This document shows positions 46,778-54,660 of a stretch of 57,272 bases of DNA, piece by piece. Each line of letters starts with the position of its first letter. The first letter of the stretch is position 1. The stretch is taken from NCBI RefSeq assembly GCF_900114035.1, contig NZ_FORP01000034.1:1-57272 (forward strand), given 5' to 3'. The stretch is from Amycolatopsis sacchari (GTDB taxonomy: Bacteria > Actinomycetota > Actinomycetes > Mycobacteriales > Pseudonocardiaceae). Position numbers and translations under genes: made by a program. Below the pieces are notes generated by a model that did not search any database, had not been told where the DNA came from, and saw nothing but the letters and a program-made list of their open reading frames with translations.

Positions 46778-47597
46778 CCTCTGTCCCCTTTGGACTGAGG
46801 CGAGCCAGCGCGGCCGCGCTGGGGCTGCCCGGCTCCGCGGTGTACATCACCAGCCGGAGGTCGGTTCCGGGCACCAGCAGCGTGTGGCAGTCCAGCTCCA
46901 GTTCGCCGAAATCGGGATGGCGCAAGCGTTTGCGCAGCGTCGGGACCGGTTGCACGTCGTGCTCGCGCCAGCCGGCGGCGAACTCGGGGTTGTGTGCGGC
47001 GTAGGCGTTGACCAGCTCGGCGAGCACGCGGTCGGCCGGTCTGCGGGCGCTGGCCGCACGCAACTGCGCGGCCGACTGCCGGGCGAAGCGGCCCGGCTGT
47101 CCTGAACAGACTGTGCCACCCAGGCGCATGGCGATCCGCAGGACGTTGCGCTCCGCCACGGGCAGCTCCGCGAACTCGGTGATCAACGCGGCGGCGGCGG
47201 CGTTCCAGGCCAGGATGTCCTGCCGCTCGTCGGCCAGGTACGCCGGTACCGGGCCGAGGCGGTCCAGCAGCAGGCGGGCGTGGGCGGGCACCTCGGCGCG
47301 TCCGTCGTCCGGCCCGGGCGGGACCTGGCCGGCCAGGCGGGCGAGGTGCTCGCGTTCCACGCCGGTCAGCCGCAGCGCCGTGCCGAGCGCGGCCAGCACT
47401 TCGGGGGACGGGCGCGGTGCGCGGGCCTGTTCGAGACGTTCGTAGTAGCTGACCGACACCCCCGCCAGTGCGGCGACTTCTTCGCGCCGCAGGCCGGGGG
47501 TGCGGCGGCGGCCGGTCGCCGGTAGCTGGTCCGGCCGCAGCGCTTCCCGGCGGCGTCGCAGGAAGTCGGCCAGTTCCCCTTTGCTCATCACGTTCAT
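46737..47597 (-). CDS. XRE-type regulator with MmyB-like ligand domain
   Basis: A 286-residue regulator. The HTH follows the family sequence FLRRRREALRPDQL...RRTPGLRREEVAALAGVSVS, then YYERLEQ. The C-terminal MmyB-like/PAS-like domain has DILAWNAAAAALITEF and HPDFGELELDCHTL. Such proteins often control an adjacent NAD(P)-binding oxidoreductase, as here. ATG at 47597 or 47588; neither has a ribosome-binding site. Its 3' end overlaps lacI by 41 nt. A 23-bp palindrome lies just upstream. Confidence 0.85.
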   Translation of the reverse strand: MNVMSKGELADFLRRRREALRPDQLPATGRRRTPGLRREEVAALAGVSVSYYERLEQARAPRPSPEVLAALGTALRLTGVEREHLARLAGQVPPGPDDGRAEVPAHARLLLDRLGPVPAYLADERQDILAWNAAAAALITEFAELPVAERNVLRIAMRLGGTVCSGQPGRFARQSAAQLRAASARRPADRVLAELVNAYAAHNPEFAAGWREHDVQPVPTLRKRLRHPDFGELELDCHTLLVPGTDLRLVMYTAEPGSPSAAALARLSPKGTEVTPSSKHAPSASA

Positions 47598-47620
47598 GGT
47601 GGCACGGGGCGGCGGCGCGA

Positions 47621-47643
47621 GCCACGGACTGGCAGTCCGTGGC
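47621..47643. promoter_or_regulatory. Perfect 23-bp palindrome in the XRE/SnoaL divergent promoter
   Basis: GCCACGGACTG (47621-47631), central G, CAGTCCGTGGC (47633-47643). A weaker related element, CGGAC-G-GTCCG, follows nearer the SnoaL start. It is the probable binding site of the adjacent XRE regulator. Confidence 0.7.
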
Positions 47644-47690
47644 ACAGCTGGGTGTGCCACGGTGCCGGACGGTCCGTGACTGTGGATGAC

Positions 47691-48119
47691 ATGACTCAAC
47701 CCGAAGACCTGGTCCAGAAGATGCTGGATCTGCTGCTGGCCAAGGACATGAACGCGGTCGCGGACCTGTGGGCGGAGGACGGGGTGGCGGAGTTCCCGTT
47801 CGCCGCGGGAGCCTCGCCGCGGCGGCTGACGGGCCGCGAGGAGGTCCGCCGGTACCTGGCGAACTACCCCGAGCGGATCGACGTGCGGGAATTCCCGGCG
47901 CTGACGGTGTACCGCACGGATCACCCGGACACGATCGTGGTCGAGCTGACCGCGACCGGGCTCACCGTTCGTACTGGGGAGCCGTATCGGTTGGACTACA
48001 TCGTGGTGGTGACGGTGCGGGACGGTCTCATCACGCGGTACCGGGACTACTGGAGCCCGCTGGCCGCGGCGTCGGCGGCCGGGGTGCTGCCGGAGTTGCT
48101 CGCGTCGGTCGCCCGATGA
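47691..48119 (+). CDS. SnoaL-like (NTF2-fold) protein
   Basis: A 142-residue SnoaL-like protein: VQKMLDLLLAKDMNAVADLW in the first helix pair, FPFAAGASPRRLTGREEVRR in the cone, and GLITRYRDYWSPLAA at the end. This is the nuclear-transport-factor-2 fold seen in ketosteroid isomerase-like and limonene epoxide hydrolase-like proteins. ATG at 47691 is used; upstream GTGs are possible. It overlaps the next gene as ATGA, so both should be made together under the divergent XRE regulator. Confidence 0.8.
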   Translation: MTQPEDLVQKMLDLLLAKDMNAVADLWAEDGVAEFPFAAGASPRRLTGREEVRRYLANYPERIDVREFPALTVYRTDHPDTIVVELTATGLTVRTGEPYRLDYIVVVTVRDGLITRYRDYWSPLAAASAAGVLPELLASVAR

Positions 48120-48958
48120 GCGCGGTACTGGTGACCGGCGGCACTGGGAAGACCGGGAGTGCGCTGGTCAGGCTGTTGCGGGAGCGCGGGGTCATGGCGA
48201 GGGTGGCGTGCCGCAAGCCGCCTGCGGGTGATCCGGACGCAGTCGCCTTCGACTGGACCGACCCGGCGACGCATGCTCGCGCGCTGGAGGGCGTGGACCG
48301 GGTTTTCCTGGTGCCACCGGTGAACAGCGTCGACCCGGTGCCGGTCGTCGCCCCGTTCCTGGCGGAGGCGGAACGGCGCGGGGTGCGGCGGGTCGTGCTG
48401 CTCGGAACGGCCATCGTGCTGCCGAACTCGCAGGAGTTGGCGGCCGAGGTGCGGGCGCGGCCGGGCTGGGTGGTGCTGCGCCCGTCGGGGTTCATGCAGA
48501 ATTTTTTGAGCCCGCACCCGCTCGGCGAACGGATCCGCCGGGACGGCGAGATCCGCACGTCGGCCGGCGAGGGCCGCATCGGCTGGATCGACGCGCGCGA
48601 CATCGCGTCGACGGCCGCCGTGCTGCTGTCCTGCTCCGACATTGACCCCGCGGAGCCCCGCGACCACCTGCTGACCGGCCCGAAGGCGCTGAGCTACCCA
48701 GACGCGGCGGCGATCATCTCGGCCCACACGGGCCGGCCGGTCCGCGTGGTGCACGCGGACAGCCGGGAGCTGTCGGCGCACTACCAGGCGGCCGGCGTGC
48801 CCGCCGCGTTCGCGGAGGCCCTCGTGGCGGTGGAGGCCCGCGTGCGAGCGGGCCGGGAGGACCAGGTGACCACGACGGTCCTCGACCTGACCGGGCACGC
48901 GCCCAGGTCGTTCGCGGAGTTCGCGCAGGAGCACGCGGGGGCGTGGTTGGCCGGGTGA
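48116..48958 (+). CDS. NmrA-like NAD(P)-binding protein
   Basis: A 280-residue atypical SDR. VTGGTGKTGS (6-15) is the nucleotide loop of the NmrA/QOR2 group, ACRKPPAG follows strand 2, and there is no YxxxK pair in the classical place. Members are quinone reductases, redox sensors or azoreductase-like enzymes. It is coupled to the SnoaL-like gene. The frame ends just before a GC-rich repeat region. Confidence 0.83.
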   Translation: MSAVLVTGGTGKTGSALVRLLRERGVMARVACRKPPAGDPDAVAFDWTDPATHARALEGVDRVFLVPPVNSVDPVPVVAPFLAEAERRGVRRVVLLGTAIVLPNSQELAAEVRARPGWVVLRPSGFMQNFLSPHPLGERIRRDGEIRTSAGEGRIGWIDARDIASTAAVLLSCSDIDPAEPRDHLLTGPKALSYPDAAAIISAHTGRPVRVVHADSRELSAHYQAAGVPAAFAEALVAVEARVRAGREDQVTTTVLDLTGHAPRSFAEFAQEHAGAWLAG

Positions 48959-49283
48959 GTTGGGGTGCGCCTCCGCGCTTGATGCCGCGGAGGCGCACCC
49001 GGGTGTTTGGTGTGCCTGTGGCGTTGGCCTGCGGGGCGGGCCCGGAGGCGGTCAGCGCCTTGACGCTCGGGGCGCGTGCCCGGCACGCCCGGGTGCGGGC
49101 GGGTCGGCGTGCCCGGCACGCCCGGGTGCGGGCGGGTCGGCGTGCCCGGCACGCCCGGGTGCGGGCGGGTCGGCGTGCCCACCTGCGGACCAGTCGGCAC
49201 GCCCGCTGTCGGGCGCAGCCGGGTGCGTGCGGTATGTTGACGAACAACTCATAACGGCCGGGGTGCGCTCGCCCTGTGCCCTG
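48959..49283. other. Gene-free GC-rich region before the tRNA
   Basis: No gene is supported here. It contains the 33-bp repeats (49081-49179), and a short AT-richer patch (GTATGTTGACGAACAACTCATAA, split here as 49231-49253) that may hold the tRNA promoter, with TTGACG as a possible -35. Confidence 0.5.
49081..49179. repeat. Three perfect 33-bp tandem repeats
   Basis: Three identical 33-bp units, 49081-49113, 49114-49146 and 49147-49179, begin CGGCACGCCCGGGTGCGGGC and end GGCGTGCC. Degenerate partial units flank both sides. Each unit can fold on itself (CGGCACGCC against GGCGTGCC). The length is a multiple of three, so open frames span it, but none looks like a gene. Confidence 0.9.
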
Positions 49284-49360
49284 GGGCCGGTAGCTCAGTT
49301 GGTTAGAGCAGGGGACTCATAATCCCTTGGCCGCGGGTTCGAGCCCCGCCCGGCCCACCA
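49284..49360 (+). tRNA. tRNA with CAU anticodon (Ile2 or elongator Met)
   Basis: A 77-nt cloverleaf: acceptor GGGCCGG/CCGGCCC, D-arm GCTC...GAGC, anticodon arm GGGGA-CTCATAA-TCCCT, T-arm GCGGG-TTCGAGC-CCCGC, and encoded CCA. The anticodon is CAU. C4-G69 and C5-G68 pairs, and the GGGGACTCATAATCCCTTGG arm, resemble E. coli tRNA-Ile2, whose C34 is changed to lysidine by TilS; elongator tRNA-Met is the alternative. It lacks the initiator's three G-C pairs in the anticodon stem. Confidence 0.9.
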
Positions 49361-49498
49361 GCTGCGACCAAGCATGATTGCCAGAGAACTAGAACGCTTC
49401 GTCGACCTTGAAGATCGCCTCTTCTGGATTCGTCATCGCCGAATTGCTGTTCTCCGACTCGAACGTTCGCATTTTCAGTGGCCAACGCCAGAACGTGC

Positions 49499-49684
49499 TC
49501 ACCGCGACGCCAAATACGCCCAGACGTTGAGGCCGATCACCACGACCAGCGCTCCGCACCACAGCAGCCACCAGCCCAGCGCCGCGTGCCGCGCCACGAG
49601 CCCGAGCACACCGGCGGCGAGGATCCCGACCGTGCCGACCGCGGTGAACAGCGACACGGCACTCGTCCGTGGATGGTCCTTCAT
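49499..49684 (-). CDS. Small two-helix membrane protein
   Basis: A 61-residue protein starting [20 protein letters not shown], with two hydrophobic helices (about 10-30 and 37-56) separated by a short HAALGWW turn. No family recognised. The ATG at 49684 is favoured over a longer frame because upstream codons look random. The ribosome-binding site is weak. It may be a real orphan or a leftover of a larger gene. Confidence 0.45.
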   Translation of the reverse strand: MKDHPRTSAVSLFTAVGTVGILAAGVLGLVARHAALGWWLLWCGALVVVIGLNVWAYLASR

Positions 49685-49788
49685 GCGCTCGGGGTACCCA
49701 CCCGGTCCCCGAGTCAACAAGATCACAGCTCGGGACGAGCACCGGGTTTTCGCTCCGGAACGGCCGTTCCGGAGGTTAGGCTCCGCGC

Positions 49789-50637
49789 ATGGAGCCATGG
49801 GGGTTGTCCGGACCGCAGTTCACCGGCCTGTACTTCGCGGCCGTGGTGGCCGGGATCCTGCTGACCTTCCTGCTGCGGCGGCTGGTGGCACGGCGCCCGG
49901 TCCCGCCGGCGCAGAGCAAGCTGAGCCTGCGGGAGGCCGCGTACCTCGCGGGCGGCCCGCGCCGCGTGCTGGACTCCGCGGTCGCCACGCTGCTGAAGGC
50001 CCAGCGGCTGCGGGCGCGGCGCGGCGGGTGGCTCCAGGCCGTCGGCAAGGAGTCGAGCGAAGCCGACCTGGCGCGCGCCGTGTACGACCACGTCCGGGAG
50101 TACGGCGAGCGATCGCTGCGCCAGGTGCGTTCGGCGCTGCGACGCCATCCGGAGGTACGGGAAACGCGTGCCTCGCTCGTGGAACGCGGACTGATCGTTC
50201 CACAGGCGTGGTCGCGTGCGCTGCTGTGCGCGCTCCCGCTGCTCGTGGTGCTCGGGGTCGGCATCGCCCGGCTGGTCAACGGCGTCCGGCTGTACCGGCC
50301 CGTCGGCAACCTGATCCTGCTGCTCGTCTGCGCCGCGATCGCCACGTTCGTCGCGCTCTGGCCACGATCGCCGTGGCGCAGCCGGGCCGGAGCAGAGGTG
50401 CATACCGCGATGCGCAGCCGGAACCGCTCGAAGAACCTCCCGGTCAGACTGCCCAGTCTGACCGGCGCGGCCGCGGCCGTCGCCATCGGCGGCATCGCCG
50501 CCTATCCGAACCAGGCCATCGCCCAGGCCCTCGGTGCGTCCAGCTCATCGGGCTCCTCCGGGGGCGACTCGTCGTCGTTCAGCTCGTCGTGCAGCAGCGG
50601 TTCCTCGTGCGGCGGTGGAGGCGGGTGCGGCGGCTGA
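49789..50637 (+). CDS. TIGR04222-domain membrane protein with Ser/Gly/Cys tail
   Basis: A 282-residue membrane protein. Helix 1 spans residues 12-30, a basic cytoplasmic domain follows ([38 protein letters not shown]), then two helices at about 143-162 and 173-190. The tail from 250 is almost only Ser and Gly, with three cysteines at 268, 274 and 280, exactly C-X5-C-X5-C, ending GG. TIGR04222 proteins often end in such low-complexity Cys/Gly tails beside DUF692 enzymes. The tail may be the substrate of the MNIO enzyme encoded next, whose ATG overlaps this stop. Confidence 0.75.
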   Translation: MEPWGLSGPQFTGLYFAAVVAGILLTFLLRRLVARRPVPPAQSKLSLREAAYLAGGPRRVLDSAVATLLKAQRLRARRGGWLQAVGKESSEADLARAVYDHVREYGERSLRQVRSALRRHPEVRETRASLVERGLIVPQAWSRALLCALPLLVVLGVGIARLVNGVRLYRPVGNLILLLVCAAIATFVALWPRSPWRSRAGAEVHTAMRSRNRSKNLPVRLPSLTGAAAAVAIGGIAAYPNQAIAQALGASSSSGSSGGDSSSFSSSCSSGSSCGGGGGCGG

Positions 50638-51440
50638 TGGGCGCGCTGGGTGTCGGGATCGGCTGGCGGCCGGAGCTCGACCTGACGGTGGAACGACTGC
50701 CGGGAGTGGACTTCGCCGAGGTGGTCGCCGAGAACCTGCGGCCGGACCGGCTGCCGGAATCCCTTGTGCTGCTGCGGAAACGCGGGCTCCCCGTGCTGCC
50801 GCACGCGGTTTCGCTGTCGCTGGGCGGGGCCGCGCCGGTCGAGGTGAAGCGCGTCGCGCGCCTGGCCGCGCTGGCCGAAGCCCTCGAAGCTCCCCTGGTG
50901 AGCGATCACGTGTGTTTCGTGCGGGCGGGTGGCCTCGACTCCGGGCACCTGCTGCCGGTGCCCCGCACCCGCGAGGCGCTGGACGTGCTCGTGGCGAACG
51001 TGCGCGAGGCTCAGAAAGCGCTTCCCGTGCCGCTCGCGCTGGAGAACATCGCCGCCCTGCTCGACTGGCCGGACGCGGAACTGACCGAAGCGCAGTTCCT
51101 CACCGAGCTGACCGAGCGGACCGGCTGCCTCCTCCTGGTCGACGTGGCGAACCTGTACGCGAACGCGCGCAACCTCGGCAGCGACCCGGAACGCCTGCTC
51201 GACGAACTGCCCCTGGAGAGGCTGGCGTACGTGCACATCGCGGGCGGCGTCGAGCGCGACGGGGTGTATCACGACACGCATGCCCATCCGATCCTCCCCG
51301 AGGTCCTCGAGCTGCTCGAGGAGCTGGCGGCACGCACCGATCCGCCTGGTGTCCTGCTCGAACGCGACGACGACTTCCCGACCGACGACGAGCTCGCGGC
51401 CGAGCTGGCGGCGATCCGCGCGGTGGTGACCCCGCCGTGA
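50637..51440 (+). CDS. MNIO-family (DUF692) multinuclear iron oxidase
   Basis: A 267-residue TIM-barrel enzyme of the family now called MNIO (MbnB, TglH and relatives), which modifies cysteines or other residues of RiPP precursors with O2 and a di/tri-iron centre. Expected ligand motifs are all present: H56 in [10 protein letters not shown] at 89-91, ENI with E136, D169 and N172 in VDVANLY, H200, HDTHAHP with H212/H215/H217, and E242 in LLERDDD. It overlaps the TIGR04222 gene by 1 nt and the partner gene by 4 nt. Reaction and site are not known. Confidence 0.88.
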   Translation: MGALGVGIGWRPELDLTVERLPGVDFAEVVAENLRPDRLPESLVLLRKRGLPVLPHAVSLSLGGAAPVEVKRVARLAALAEALEAPLVSDHVCFVRAGGLDSGHLLPVPRTREALDVLVANVREAQKALPVPLALENIAALLDWPDAELTEAQFLTELTERTGCLLLVDVANLYANARNLGSDPERLLDELPLERLAYVHIAGGVERDGVYHDTHAHPILPEVLELLEELAARTDPPGVLLERDDDFPTDDELAAELAAIRAVVTPP

Positions 51441-51772
51441 CGGAGCCCCAGCGGGAACAGCTCGCCGCGGCCCAGGCGGCCCTCCTGCGTACGCTGCTCG
51501 CCGGCGCTCCCCCGCCGCCGGGCTTCGACCCCGTCCGGCTGGACGTGGAAGCGGCGGCCCTGCGGGCGAAGCGCGGGCGCGTCGTGGCGAAACTCGCCTT
51601 CCGGGAGTGCCGGCTGCTCGGAGAACGCTTTCCGGCGTTGTTCGCCGAGTACGCGCGGGCTCATCCGCGGCAGGAGGGCGTCCACGCCCGGGAGGACGCG
51701 CGAGCGTTCGTGGCGTGGGCCCGCCGCGAAGGCCACCTCAAGCGCTGGCCGTGGGACCGCTTCCGGCGCTGA
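51437..51772 (+). CDS. SCO6045-like partner protein of the MNIO enzyme
   Basis: A 111-residue soluble protein: a helical start ([20 protein letters not shown]), then [20 protein letters not shown] and [20 protein letters not shown], resembling the C-terminal domain named after Streptomyces SCO6045. The order precursor-MNIO-partner mirrors systems in which a DUF2063-like partner delivers the precursor, so a recognition role is likely. GTG at 51437 overlaps the MNIO stop. I infer the family from sequence resemblance only. Confidence 0.65.
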   Translation: MTEPQREQLAAAQAALLRTLLAGAPPPPGFDPVRLDVEAAALRAKRGRVVAKLAFRECRLLGERFPALFAEYARAHPRQEGVHAREDARAFVAWARREGHLKRWPWDRFRR

Positions 51773-51825
51773 CCGCCGTGCGGCTTTCCCGCCGTAACGG
51801 TGCTGCCCTGGTTGGTACTCCCGGC

Positions 51826-52683
51826 TCATCCCGCTGCGAACTCGGTCAGCGGATCGGTGTGCGCAGGCGTCCAGCCCAGCTCGCGCTGCGCCTTGGCCGA
51901 CGTGAGCTGCTGGTCGAGGGCGAACGCGTCGGCGATCGGGCCCATCTGCTCGCGGGCCTGCTCGAGGCTGAGGGAGACGGTCTTCCCGTCGAGCCCGGCG
52001 GCGTGGGCGCAGGCCTCGGCGACCTCCTTGGCCGTCGGGTTGACCCCGCCCACGCCGAGGTACACCGAGCCCGCCGGAGCCGACAACGCCGCCACGTACA
52101 GCCGGGCGAGGTCGTCGAGGTGGACCAGTGCCCAGTGGTTGCCGCCGTCGCCGATGTAGGGGATCGCGCCGTTTTCCTTCCCCGGCTGGACGAAGAAGAT
52201 GTCGATCAGGCGGTTGTCGCCCCCGTAGAGCAGGCCGGGCTGGACGATGACCGGGCGTCCGCCGTCGGCGGCCCGGGCCAGCACCGCGTTCTCGACGGCC
52301 TGCCGCCAGGCCACGACGGCCGGCGGGTTCCACGGTGCGGTTTCGTCCTGGACCCCGTCGGTGTGGCCGTAGACCCAGCTGCCGCCGGTGTGCACGTAGG
52401 TACCGCCCCCGACGCCGTCCTGCATCGCGGTCGCGGCCGCCAGGTCCTCCTCGCCGCTGGTGGCCTGAGCGAGGTGGACCACCGCTTCCGCCCGGGCCGC
52501 TGCCTGGTTGAGCACGTCGAGGTCGGTCAGGTCGCCACGGACCGCGCTCGCCCCGGCGGCGATCACGGCCGCCTCGGCACGCTCGCTGCGCGCGAGCGCC
52601 TCGACGATGTGCCCTTGCCGTACCAGCTCGCCGATCGTCGCGCGGCCGATGTAGCCCGAACCGCCCGTGAGGAAGATCTTCAT
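51826..52683 (-). CDS. NAD-dependent epimerase/dehydratase-family protein
   Basis: A 285-residue extended-type SDR. FLTGGSGYIGRA (4-15) binds the cofactor, HTGGSWVYGHT holds the Ser/Tyr region, and HWALVHLDDLARLYVAAL is the typical substrate-domain start. It resembles NAD(P)-binding epimerases commonly paired with LysR regulators. The ATG at 52683 is chosen over a longer frame. Divergent from the LysR gene, with a 25-bp palindrome between, so it is the likely target of LysR control. Confidence 0.83.
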   Translation of the reverse strand: MKIFLTGGSGYIGRATIGELVRQGHIVEALARSERAEAAVIAAGASAVRGDLTDLDVLNQAAARAEAVVHLAQATSGEEDLAAATAMQDGVGGGTYVHTGGSWVYGHTDGVQDETAPWNPPAVVAWRQAVENAVLARAADGGRPVIVQPGLLYGGDNRLIDIFFVQPGKENGAIPYIGDGGNHWALVHLDDLARLYVAALSAPAGSVYLGVGGVNPTAKEVAEACAHAAGLDGKTVSLSLEQAREQMGPIADAFALDQQLTSAKAQRELGWTPAHTDPLTEFAAG

Positions 52684-52763
52684 CACTGTCCCATCACTCG
52701 TGTTCCGTTCCTCCTCCACGGTGACCCGGGCACCCGGGGTGCGTCCAAGACCCGTTCCGCGCG

Positions 52764-52788
52764 CTGTGATGCCGCGACGGCATCACAG
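52764..52788. promoter_or_regulatory. 25-bp palindrome in the LysR/epimerase divergent promoter
   Basis: CTGTGATGCCG (52764-52774), CGA, CGGCATCACAG (52778-52788): perfect 11-bp arms. It fits a LysR recognition site for the adjacent regulator. Confidence 0.75.
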
Positions 52789-52824
52789 ACCTGCGATGAT
52801 GGGCGGGAGCGGAGGTGCGTCGAC

Positions 52825-53688
52825 GTGGACTTCGACTTGCGGAAGCTGCGATATTTCGTGGCGGTGGCCGAAGAGCTGCACTTCGGGCGGGCCGCCGCGC
52901 GGCTGCACATCGCCCAGCCGGCGTTGTCGCGTCAGATCCGCGCCCTCGAGGACGAGCTGAAGACGCCGCTGTTCGTCCGCGACCGCCGGAGCACGGTCCT
53001 CACCGGGGCGGGTGAACAGCTCCTTGCCGACGCCCGGGACCTGCTGGCGGCGGCCGAGGCCGTGCACCGGAGGGTCGCGGCCGCGGCCGAGGCGAAGCCG
53101 GTGCTCACCGTGGGGTTCATGCCGGGCATCGTGGTCACCCCGGCCATACAGGAACTGGTCCGGCGGCGGCCGGACGTCAGCGTCCGGCTGCTGCGCACGA
53201 GCTGGCACGACCAGGTGGAGGTCGTCCACGACGGCCGCGTGGACGTCAGCATCGTCAGACTGCCGGTCGACCAGCGCGGGCTGACCGTGCGACCGCTGTT
53301 CACCGAACCCCGCGTCGTGATGGTGCCCGCCGGGCACCGGCTGGCCGGCAAGGAGTCCGTGTCGGTCACCGAACTCGCCGGCGAGCACCTGCTGCAGGAC
53401 CCCGACGCCGTCCCGGAGTGGCGCGACATCGCCCTCGAACTGCGCAAGCCGGAACGCCCCGAAGTGCCTCGCATCAACAGCGTCGAAGAGAAACTGGAAC
53501 TCGTCGCCGCCGGAGCGGGGATCAGCGTGATCCCGTTGTCGACGGCGACGTTCTACACCCGCCCGGACGTCATCGGCATCCCGGTCGAGGACATCGGGCC
53601 GAACCAGGTGTGCCTGGCTTGGCTCGCGACGCGCCGGTCGCCGCTGATCGACGCTTTCGCCGCCGCTGCGGCAAAGCTGGTGCCCTAG
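52825..53688 (+). CDS. LysR-family transcriptional regulator
   Basis: A 287-residue LysR protein. The N-terminal winged HTH reads LRYFVAVAEELHFGRAAARL then HIAQPALSRQIRALEDEL, and the effector domain (LTVGFMPGIVVTPAIQELVR) follows. GTG at 52825 has GGAGG upstream. It faces the epimerase-like gene, and the perfect palindrome lies 36 nt before its start. Confidence 0.9.
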   Translation: MDFDLRKLRYFVAVAEELHFGRAAARLHIAQPALSRQIRALEDELKTPLFVRDRRSTVLTGAGEQLLADARDLLAAAEAVHRRVAAAAEAKPVLTVGFMPGIVVTPAIQELVRRRPDVSVRLLRTSWHDQVEVVHDGRVDVSIVRLPVDQRGLTVRPLFTEPRVVMVPAGHRLAGKESVSVTELAGEHLLQDPDAVPEWRDIALELRKPERPEVPRINSVEEKLELVAAGAGISVIPLSTATFYTRPDVIGIPVEDIGPNQVCLAWLATRRSPLIDAFAAAAAKLVP

Positions 53689-53835
53689 TCTCGGCAAGCG
53701 CTCCCGTCGGCCTCCCCGAACACACCATGCCGCGGTGGGACGCTTCCGGCCAACGGCACCCGAACGGGCATGCAGCACGATGACACGGTCAGCTCAAAAC
53801 AAACCGGGACGACCACACCCCCGGAGCTGACGCTC

Positions 53836-53875
53836 GAGGCTTCCGGCTCCTTGCCGGAAGGGAGCCGGAAGCCTC
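53836..53875. terminator. 15-bp hairpin downstream of LysR
   Basis: GAGGCTTCCGGCTCC (53836-53850) pairs perfectly with GGAGCCGGAAGCCTC (53861-53875) around a 10-nt loop that repeats part of the stem (TTGCCGGAAG). It is about 150 nt past the lysR stop and before the TetR promoter. The 147 nt before it hold nothing I recognise. Confidence 0.65.
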
Positions 53876-53906
53876 CCTGACGCCAAGCCGTCGCGGTCAT
53901 CAAGAC

Positions 53907-53916
53907 CGAACGTTCG
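53907..53916. promoter_or_regulatory. Palindrome upstream of TetR gene
   Basis: CGAACGTTCG, extended by ACC..CCT on the flanks, lies just before TACACT (53922-53927), a good -10 for the TetR gene. It is a likely self-operator. Confidence 0.55.
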
Positions 53917-53954
53917 CCTCGTACACTGGGAGCGACCAGAAAGCAGGTGACCAG

Positions 53955-54551
53955 GTGTCGGAAGCACGTGCCCGGCTGCTCGGCACAGCCAGCCGGCTCT
54001 TCTACGCGGAGGGGCTGCACTCGGTCGGCATCGACCGGATCGTCGCCGAGGCGAAGGTCACGCGGGCCACGCTCTACCGGCACTTTCCCAGCAAGGACGA
54101 CCTGGTCGTCGCCTACCTGACCGCCGCGGACGAACTGATCCGGAGCCAGATCGACTCCGTGCGCGCGGCGGGACACTCCCCCGCGGACACGGTCCGGGCC
54201 GTCGCCGGGACGATCACCGACGGCATCCGCTCTGAGGGGTTCCGCGGGTGCGCGTTCCTCAACGCCGCCGCCGAGTACCCCGACGTCGAGCACCCGGTCC
54301 ACCAAGCCGTCCTGAAGCACCGGCAGTGGTTCCTCGACACGATCACCGAGCTGATGGCCGCCACCGGCGAGACCACACCCGCGCCGCACGCCCGGCACTT
54401 CGTCATGCTGCGCGACGGCGCGATGGCGGCGGGTTGCCTGTCCGACCCCGCGCCGGTCTGCGAGACCTTCCTGCTCGGCGTCGAAGGGATCCTGAAGTAC
54501 CGGGATGCGTCCATAGTGGACCACGTCGCGGTGAAGGCACACCTGCGCTGA
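53955..54551 (+). CDS. TetR-family transcriptional regulator
   Basis: A 198-residue TetR protein. The HTH (LFYAEGLHSVGIDRIVAEAK, VTRATLYRHFPSKDDLV) is canonical. The C-terminal domain has GFRGCAFLNAAAEYPDVEHP, a signature of the YxaF/LmrA-like TetR group. GTG at 53955. No intact gene is divergent from it; the only neighbour downstream is degraded oxidoreductase/NUDIX debris, so its original target may be lost or elsewhere. Confidence 0.87.
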   Translation: MSEARARLLGTASRLFYAEGLHSVGIDRIVAEAKVTRATLYRHFPSKDDLVVAYLTAADELIRSQIDSVRAAGHSPADTVRAVAGTITDGIRSEGFRGCAFLNAAAEYPDVEHPVHQAVLKHRQWFLDTITELMAATGETTPAPHARHFVMLRDGAMAAGCLSDPAPVCETFLLGVEGILKYRDASIVDHVAVKAHLR

Positions 54552-54648
54552 CAGTGGGATACGCCGGCACCGCATGCCAGAGCCGGTCCAGCGGCACCCC
54601 GCCGATCACCGCGGTCGTCGCCGCGTGCAGCAGTGCCGCGCCATCCGG
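54547..54648 (-). pseudogene. C-terminal scrap of an FAD-dependent pyridine nucleotide-disulphide oxidoreductase
   Basis: The minus strand reads DGAALLHAATTAVIGGVPLD then RLWHAVPAYPTVS. This is the dimerisation-domain end of dihydrolipoamide-dehydrogenase/mercuric-reductase-like proteins. It breaks off before the usual EVWLRLLE end, has no start, and overlaps the TetR stop. It is a relic. Confidence 0.6.
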
Positions 54649-54660
54649 GGGCCCACAAGC

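Noticed and set aside
49081..49179. Possible CRISPR or integron-type repeats near the tRNA
   Set aside because: Perfect tandem units without spacers, and no integrase or recombinase in the window.
49284..49400. tRNA 3' end as an integration site of a genomic island
   Set aside because: No integrase gene follows and no second copy of the tRNA end was seen up to the window edge.
49389..49472. A 27-codon minus-strand frame after the tRNA (starts [10 protein letters not shown])
   Set aside because: Less GC-biased than its surroundings and possibly a gene remnant, but there is no ribosome-binding site and no recognisable family.
49374..50636. N-terminal extension of the MNIO frame over the TIGR04222 gene
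   Set aside because: Homology to DUF692 starts at the ATG at 50637, which overlaps the previous stop; the upstream frame is a shadow.
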